In this document: positions 57,274-64,000 of the stretch, in pieces
Layout: each line of letters begins with the position of its first letter
Position numbering within the stretch: position 1 is the first letter of the stretch
Source: Hysterium pulicare CBS 123377
Lineage: Eukaryota; Ascomycota; Dothideomycetes; Hysteriales; Hysteriaceae
Assembly (NCBI GenBank): GCA_000467715.1
Contig: AJFK01000018.1
Span: forward strand, 1 to 64,000
Reading direction: 5' to 3'
Length of the DNA stretch: 64,000 nt
Notes under the pieces: model-generated
The model's database searches: none
Told to the model about the DNA's origin: nothing
Seen by the model: the letters and a program-made list of their open reading frames with translations, nothing else
Position numbers and translations under genes: made by a program

Positions 57274-59559
57274 GTTGGAGATTATACCTGGGAATAAAGT
57301 CAGTAGAGTACTTGTTCCGGACAAGACTTACGGATGTTTTGAATGGTTTTGTTGGTGACCTAGTTCGTCGTTTTCAAAAACTGTTGAGCGAGGTAAAGAG
57401 AGAAGGAAGGCGTGGGTTTGGATCGATATTTATGCTTCCTGGACGGTTGAAGACAATAGGATTGCCAAGGGCTTTGTTCCCAATATAATAAAGAACCCAG
57501 GAGAACTCAAAGAATGAAAATAGCCTGGTGGACTGCAGAGCACAAAGAAGACAAAGGGTCATCGATAACAGTAGATTAGACAAAGCGAAAAACGAAATGA
57601 GAAGAGACCTCACAATGCCATTGTTGATTCGGGACAAGAAGCTTTCGTGACGGCGAGACCTAGAGATTGCTTGAGCTGCGAAATCGTGCACTCGTCCTCT
57701 CAGAAGCTGGCTTCCAGCGTTGACACGAGCTTCAATTAAAGCCCATTATGGAGCATCTAGTTATGTACAACGTCACTTGAGTTTTGGAATGATACATCAA
57801 CATTGGAAAGCTGGAGCGCGCTGCGAACTCTTATCTCCAATCTCCACTGTCTTCATCGGCTTCACCGCCGCAAGCTCACCACCAAAAGCAGAGTCATAAA
57901 AAGAGTCACCAACGACAACTTCTTCCTCAACACCAGCTCAAGGCTAGAGATCAACGAAAAAGAGCAAAAAGGGACTCCGACCACAGTGCGAGGCTCAACC
58001 ATCGCGGAGTAAAGTGGGTATCTGACAACTGACCGATGAGATATCAAAATCAATCAGATACAAAAAGAAGAAAACCCCGACCAGAAGCGATGCGGAACCA
58101 TCGCGGGGTGACTGGATACTGACAGATGTGTCTGTGATCAGTACGATAGCACAGCGAAAGAGCCTTATATGCGAAGGAACTCCGAGCTCGCCCTGTGCCC
58201 TCATGTAAGAAGCCCACACTGAATGCCGGATCCGGATAGTACCTCTTGACAACGAGATCGCGAGAATACGCACCGGTCGGTTCAGCTTGAAGAAGAAAAG
58301 AAGGAAAGGAAATAAAAGAGAGGCAGGTATTTGTAGGCGTTGGAAAGGCGCTAGTGACTAAGCTGTGACTGATCGCTCAAGGCCTTGACGGGTGAGGGTC
58401 ACGTGCCGCTGTTGCTGCCTAGGTAGGGCTGGAGTATCGCTGCTGTGATGATGACCAGCATCAGTCCCATTACAGTACATTCATTTCCCCATAGGACGCG
58501 CCGAGGGTGCTTTTCCCGACCTTGACGACGACGAGAAACCAGAGAGAAATGAAATGAAATACGCTATCGGTATTGAGAAAAGAGACGGTTGGCACGTTTT
58601 TGAGAGCCCAGAGACCCTAGCCCAGCGAAGGAAGATGGTTGGAACCGATCGACTGGTCAATTGACGAGATATGTTAGATGATGTCAATTATGAGTGTATC
58701 AAGAGAGAACTTACACGTCCGATGTTCTTGCGTGCATAATAGGGTAGTAGGCATCACAGAATGAAAAGAAAAGATAATGAACCGTACTCGTAGTATTAAC
58801 TTCAAACCATAATCTTGATCTTTTACACATACGTAAACATCCACCTATACGCCCCCTACGCCACCATGATCTATGCATTTCAATGAATCGGACGCCCGCC
58901 GACGCAGCGGGGAAAAAAGAAAGTGTATACGAATCCAATCCCAGGAGTAAAATGCAAAGCCAAGCAAGCGAAGGACCGTCATCCATCATCCCATCCAAAA
59001 AAAGTCCGCCCAGGAAGCCAACGAGCGGGCTCATCGCGGCCCCGCGTAGAATGGTTGTTGAATGTTTTCGCCCTCCACTTGCACCCTCCCGCGCCACTAA
59101 TTACACCGGCTTTTTGGTAAAGTTTCAGGTGATGGTGTGTACAAGACCTGAGTAAAGTTGAAAACGATTGACATATCCTTTGCTTTGTTTGTCCCATCAA
59201 GAGTAAGATATGCAGAGTGAATCGGAAAATTGTGGGTATGAAGTACTTGAAGTGTGAACAAGAACAGAACAGTCCGGGTCAGCTGTACAGTGGGACTGGA
59301 GTGAACATGATATGATATGATGTGATGCAATGTAGAAACGAAAGGGAAAAAGAAAAGAGAAAATCCGGAAAACTCCTCTATGCGCCACCCAATGTGAGTT
59401 GCTGCGAATGCAAGGCGCTAAGAGGACTCGAGAGAAGCGCGCTATGCACGGGTTGTTGCAGTATGAAGGACCGAAGAAAAGGTGAAATCTATGCACACTT
59501 TCGAAAGTGTGCGATTAGGGATATGATGTCGGAGGTCGTGAGAGCTGAGATTGTGTTGC
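57274..59559. other. Long spacer without a confident gene
   Basis: It contains the 5'UTR and promoter of the RING gene, two tandem hairpin sequences (listed separately) and the 3' region of the DUF3405 gene. A minus-strand frame at 58711-59097 has a hydrophobic part (MSPLVGFLGGLFLDGMMDDG) but no support beyond being open. Microsatellite-like TGATATGATATGATG occurs near 59308. Confidence 0.4.
57971..58140 (-). ncRNA. Two tandem hairpin sequences followed by T-runs (candidate RNA)
   Basis: On the minus strand, copy 1 (about 58140-58071) reads CCCCGCGATGGTTCCGCATC then GCTTCTGGTCGGGGTTTTC. Copy 2 (about 58050-57965) reads ACTCCGCGATGGTTGAGCCT then CGCACTGTGGTCGGAGT and a CCCTTTTT run. Outer arms pair in each (CCCC/GGGG and ACTCC/GGAGT) though their bases differ, as expected for a conserved stem. 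An inner GCGATG/CATCGC stem is clear in copy 1 and weaker in copy 2. Flanks are also related (GTCAGTATCC / GTCAGATACC). No known RNA family is recognised; it could be a duplicated UTR element. Confidence 0.3.
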
Positions 59560-61767
59560 TTATTCAGCTCCGCGCTCCTTCTTGATGGGATGGAAGAGGA
59601 TAGGCCGCAAGCACATTCTACCGGTGCCTTTCTCTTCCTCTTTGGTGCCGCCTTCCCTGTTCTCCATGGAGCCGAGCCACCGTCTCCACAAAGCGGCAGA
59701 GAAGCCAGAATTGTAGTAGAAGGTAGTGCCTAGTTGGTTATGCTCACCCCAGCCGAAGACGCTCTCTGTTGGTTTCGCAGGGTGGTTGAATGTGTTGTCC
59801 AGTGTCTCTAATGGCCAGTTGCGGTCGAAGTAGACAGGATGCGGTGCATAGACAGCCTTTAGTCCGTGGTGGAAAGCGACGGATGGTGACCACATTTCTG
59901 GGAACATGTGGTGCCGCATTTCATATGTCTCTTCGTGCATGAGATTCATTAGTCGCTTGGAGAGACGCGAGACCGTAATGATAGCGCACCGGCGTGGTGG
60001 CTCGGGAAGCTCAAGATCGTAGCCAGAGACATCATCTCGGAAAACCCAGTTCGTTTTTGCGGGATCGAAGATGGGGTTGAAGGTAATGAGATCAGCATCT
60101 TCACCAACACCCCACTCATAGTTGTCGTTCATGTATGTCCTAGGGGGAACGCTCTCGGCGGGTGATGCGAGCATGCCTGAATTTTCAAACTGTGGAGGAC
60201 CCCAGACGGGCTTCTCTTCACTCTGAAATACTTCTTCCTCAACGATTTCAGTGAAGTTTTGGTAGGAACCATGATGCTCAGGAATATAGTAGCGAGAACT
60301 GCGCTCCCAAGCACCCTTCCGAGGCTGTTGCCTGGCCCAGTTACCAACTTGCGTATTGAACTCATAATAATGGCCGGTGTATCGGATATCCATTTCCCAG
60401 TTCCAGTAAAAGTCATATTCTTGATGCATTTGCGAGAACCATTGGAGTGCGAAGTGAGCGCTGCGGTAGACGGAGTGTATCGGGACCTTTGCGTGGTTGT
60501 GGACATTACTCGGGAAAGGTTCTGGATAGTACATTTTCATTTGCTGCTCAGACCACAAGGTTACCAGGCCCCAAAATTCTTTGGGCACGTTTTCTTCGAT
60601 CGTTCTTTGATAAACTTCCTCCGAAGCCCAGATGGGAACACTGTCATCCTTGACATGTACTAGAAGGTGAACGTCATATTCACCTCCAGATTTGAGACTA
60701 AGCTCGTTGATCATAGCGCGAAGAGCAAGGATCTGATAATCAGTGTACTGGTACCCTGTCCAAGAACGGAGGATATAAGCATGTCGGGGAAGCGTCTTCT
60801 TGTCAGGTTCAGGCTTCTTGCCCTCTTCGGTGAGAGCGTTCTTGTCGAACCGAACTTTGTTCTTCGAAAAGCACTTGTTCTGTGCCTTGGCCCAATCGAC
60901 GTTCCGGTAATCAATCTTCTTCTCCCAGCTCCATATCCTGTCTGCTCCATGGCTTTCAGATTTGCCAGACATGCCCAATCCACCCTCCTCGCGAGAATAT
61001 GAGTATCCATACGGTCCATATCTACCGAATCGATCGAAGCAGAGCGTGTCTGAGACACCGAGTTCTTGGTAGGAGCCAAAGGACGGCTCTGTCATATTCT
61101 GAGGAATGCCCGGGTATGCGTATACATCGGGTAAGTCGACCGTTTCAGCCTCGTCAATATAACAGGTGTGGACCGGACTGTGATCTTGAAGATACTCGTA
61201 CGAAGTATAGTCTGGGTAAGGACTGAAGGGAACAGGCTCCAATGGAGGTTGCTTGTCGGTAATTTGAGGGTACACAGGACGTTCTTTTGCGGCGAGGTCG
61301 TTGGATTCTGCGCTCTTGATGTATTTTTGCTCGGAGACCCAATCAGAACTTGGGACAAGCGTGCGAATTCCATTGTAGAACCCATTCAGTCTTGATTGAA
61401 AAGAGTTAGGTTCATCTAGCGGAATGTTGTTTCTTCTCGCTTACCTGGGGAAATATTCCCAGTGATATGGCACCCTCAGCCCTTTCTTCCTCTCTGCCTC
61501 TTTCCACTGGTGTCTTCGGTACAGGCCTGTGCCGATCAAGGAGGACAGTATTATGGTCAATGTCACGACCAGAATGACAAAGCGCGTAAGAGATATCCGA
61601 GGCCTACGCCAGCGTTCTGACCATGGACTTCTATTCCTCCATGACTTGATTAGGGGTGTGCCAAAGAGCGGGGAGGTACTCTGGCTGTCGGCGCCTGGGA
61701 GTTTTTCGTAGGAGAATCGTGTCCGGATAAATAGCTTCCGAGGATCCATTCTTGAGAATGGCGACAT
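59560..61767 (-). CDS. DUF3405 type II membrane protein
   Basis: Two exons (61767-61445, 61390-59560), 717 residues, with a phase-2 join (CCC AG/A CTG). A basic cytosolic N-terminus is followed by one span (TRFVILVVTLTIILSSLIGT, residues 61-80) and a large lumenal domain with Tyr/Trp-rich conserved runs: LPRHAYILRSWTGYQYTDYQ, EYDVHLLVHVKDDSVPIWAS, EYDFYWNWEMDIRYTGHYYE, GEDADLITFNPIFDPAKTNW, and a C-terminus GTGRMCLRPILFHPIKKE. This is the fungal DUF3405 family. The ExD-type motif (WEMDIRYTG) and topology recall Golgi glycosyltransferases, but the reaction is not established. Some databases mislabel the family as a transporter; only one span is present. Confidence 0.85.
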
Positions 61768-64000
61768 GGTGTTGTGCGACTTGTCTCTACTGCATTACTA
61801 GGTAGGACTGAGGTTGTGCAATGGACCCTTTTTTTTCAATGTAAATTAGGAGGCTGGATTGGGCCGAACAACGAAACACGGCGATTATGTACGGAGGAAG
61901 GAGGAAAGAGAAAAGGAATGAAAAAAGCGAGCAGTGGCTGCAAACGAGTGAAGTGTCCAAAGGACGTGAAGAGGAAGTGGCTGGAGTGGGATGGGGAGGT
62001 GAAGGATTTCTGAGGGGCGGAGCTTCGAGATGCTGTTGAGTCGCGCGGCGAGGCTCGAAATGTAGGGGGTGGCCACTGGCCAGAATAGTGTGTGGTGCTG
62101 CAGGGGCACTATTGGCGGGAGCGAGTGAGCACGATGCACAAGGCCAAACAAGAGGGTTCGATGGGTAATAATGGGTAATTGTATGGGGGAGGACTCGGGG
62201 AGCAGCGACAATCAGGAGGTGAAAGTGGAGTCCGCTTTCCAGCAGAGCGGAGCACGTCGAGACAACAGCGCCTTCAACCGTGGGTGCTGAGGTTGTTGCT
62301 CTCTTATCGGGCCACGCCCAACCCCAACGACCTGTGACCCCAACCCGGGCCTCGCATCCGACCTTTGAAGCTTTTGAGGGCCAAAGGGGCGCTAAAGACC
62401 CCGATCACGTCTTCGACGCCGCCCATAACCAATCTCGCGATAGCCTGCCATCGCTTCGCGCAGGGAGGATGCGATTGCGATGCACTTCCTCGGCTAGCAG
62501 CCTCTGCTGCTGAGATGCAGGTGGTGAATTCATCTTGACGTCGTTGCACGACATGGCACACACCCAGTTTCCCTTCTGCCCTGCACCCCTGCCAACAGCA
62601 TGCATTTGGAATGTCGCATCTGACATGTCAATCAGATATGGCCATTTTATTTTTATTATTATTATTATTGTGTGCTGCATTTCCATCGCTGCCCTTCCCG
62701 CCCGCCGTCAAGCCTGCCGCACTCTCTCCAGACCTCGGGACCTTCCCCTGTGGCAATGCCTAGTCCGCCGGCCGGCGCACCCTCACCAACCTCCGTTACT
62801 GGCTGCTCAACCTTTTGCTGCCTCGTGCCCGGTGCTTGGTTCACTTAGTCGCACCGTTGTGCACCCTGCATAATTGTTGCATAGCCGTGCCAGCCTCTAT
62901 TTTGGTTCCACTTGCTCCCATCAACTCCCTTTTTGCGCGGCATTCGCCAATGCTGAAATCAGTGCCCGCAGTCGCTCGTGGCGATTTGCGCATCTCCAAC
63001 CACCCATCCAACACGAAGACGAGTCCACGTCCAAAAAGCTTGGCAGGTGGGAGCACAGCTAGCCTTGAGCTTGTTCTCTTATCGATCTCTTCTCGTCGCG
63101 CAAATGCACCTGGCCCAATCATCCAACACGGCCGACGTCTGATTGGCGTCGTTGGAGGCACCAGCGAGGTTTGACTTTTCCCCGATGATTGGCCGAGTGG
63201 CCCGCACTTCTCCACATCGTCGTCGTAAGCTGCAACACTGTCAAAGCATCATCAATCGTCGTCTTGCCGTCAACACTTTCGATACTTCTTCCTCTTCAGA
63301 ACGCTTATGCTCTGCAGATGTCCCTAGGCAAAGCTTGTTCATTTCCTGGTCATGACAGTTCATACTAACCCTGCAGCGGGCAGTAGCCTCATCACCATCA
63401 CAATGGAAGATGCACGCTTACGAAGTAATGCATGCACTAAATTCACAGCAACTTTTCTTGATGGCCAACTCACTGGCATTCGGCCAGCCACCGCTAGAAT
63501 TGAGACTGCAGAGGGAAATCGAAACGCTCCTGCCTTCACCGGTACACACGTGGAGTTTGCGGAACTCGGCCCGTAGCCGTACCTCGGACTTGAACAGAGA
63601 GTAAACACCACATGCCATGTCGAGACAGATCTGAAGATGCATTACAAACGTTCGCCGCGGCTATTTGAAAACACTTCGGAGTAGACGCAGTCGATCTTTC
63701 CGAACCTCACTTCACTACGCTCTACATGGAAACGTCTTTCAAAAGCGCCTTGTGGCCTCGGTATGCGCTATGCGCTGAGCCATGGGGAGCCCTTACGGAC
63801 TTCCGGAAGCCGGAGTGAAGGCATATTCGAAAAGAGAGTAGCTTAAGCCTTTGTGGCATGCTTCAAGATTATGGCCTTCCGATAGCGAGAGTGAAAGGAA
63901 GTTTGTATGGCTCCTACTCGACATGAATCTGATGACGCGATATAAAGCCGAAGGCCTATCGGTATTCCCTATTATTGGAAGAAAATCAAATATGCACACA
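61768..64000. other. Terminal stretch without a supportable gene
   Basis: It starts with the promoter of the DUF3405 gene. Short frames overlap on all phases at 62.2-63.7 kb (for example 63352-63576) with no motif or intron chain. It could be regulatory or part of a gene beyond the window. Confidence 0.4.
62644..62670. repeat. ATT microsatellite
   Basis: A run of TTATT and ATT units (TTTTATTTTTATTATTATTA then TTATT), about five perfect trinucleotide repeats. Confidence 0.8.

Noticed and set aside
57803-58012. 69-codon plus-strand frame
   Set aside because: It runs across one of the two hairpin copies and has no motif; it is probably fortuitous.
58883-59155. Plus-strand frame rich in Pro/Ser/Lys
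   Set aside because: Opposite to a hydrophobic minus-strand frame of equal weight; neither has a family, so neither is called.
60129-60506. Minus-strand 125-codon frame inside the DUF3405 gene
   Set aside because: It is an out-of-frame shadow of the conserved DUF3405 exon.
63352-63576. 74-codon plus-strand frame with MEDARLRSNACTKFTATF
   Set aside because: Three frames overlap with similar length, there is no motif or splice context, and the region behaves like non-coding DNA.

Overview
The window looks like nuclear DNA of a filamentous ascomycete (Pezizomycotina). Genes are split by short GT-AG introns of about 50 to 70 nt with CTAAC/CTGAC-like branch sites. The recognisable products are typical of such fungi: an EthD-fold protein, a DUF3405 protein, an F-box protein, an M28B peptidase, JEN-type and CYP52-type sequences, Cys-rich single-pass proteins and a GPI-type Ser/Thr-rich protein. 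The family mix would fit Leotiomycetes, but that is inference only.

Layout. (1) 1-34 kb is a gene-poor, relic-rich tract. I found no confidently intact gene in it. It holds degenerate tandem repeats (4.4-5.4 and 7.0-8.5 kb), an unidentified decayed gene (11.3-12.0 kb), several weak open frames, and scattered short pieces of conserved housekeeping genes in both orientations. Pieces of NADH glutamate synthase (GOGAT) lie at 13.4, 18.8-19.3, 21.2, 23.3, 27.15 and 27.65-27.9 kb. Two complementary halves of a SmG-like gene lie at 17.5-17.8 and 27.2 kb. One unidentified exon is present twice in opposite orientation (14.9 and 22.6 kb). At 26.9-27.45 kb pieces of two genes sit inside a unit that keeps four well-formed introns.

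(2) 35-49.8 kb is an ordinary gene-dense stretch. It carries an F-box protein, a conserved fungal protein, a Cys-rich type I membrane protein, an EthD-fold protein, a tiny zinc-ribbon-like protein, two adjacent paralogous RING proteins sharing a novel-looking Cys/His N-terminal motif, an M28B membrane peptidase and a SAM-dependent methyltransferase.

(3) 50-56.1 kb holds two pseudogenes, a JEN-family carboxylate transporter and a CYP52-type P450, on either side of an intact GPI-type protein gene. (4) 56.4-61.8 kb has a RING protein with a 5'UTR intron and a type II DUF3405 protein; two tandem hairpin sequences lie between them. (5) 61.8-64 kb shows no supportable gene.

The genes do not form an obvious cluster or pathway. 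JEN transporters (monocarboxylates) and CYP52 enzymes (alkanes and fatty acids) both belong to use of poor carbon sources and both are broken here, which may reflect loss of that capacity or copies that duplicated and decayed. I saw no recognisable retrovirus-like, LTR or other virus-derived element. All homology calls come from reading motifs by eye, without database searches.
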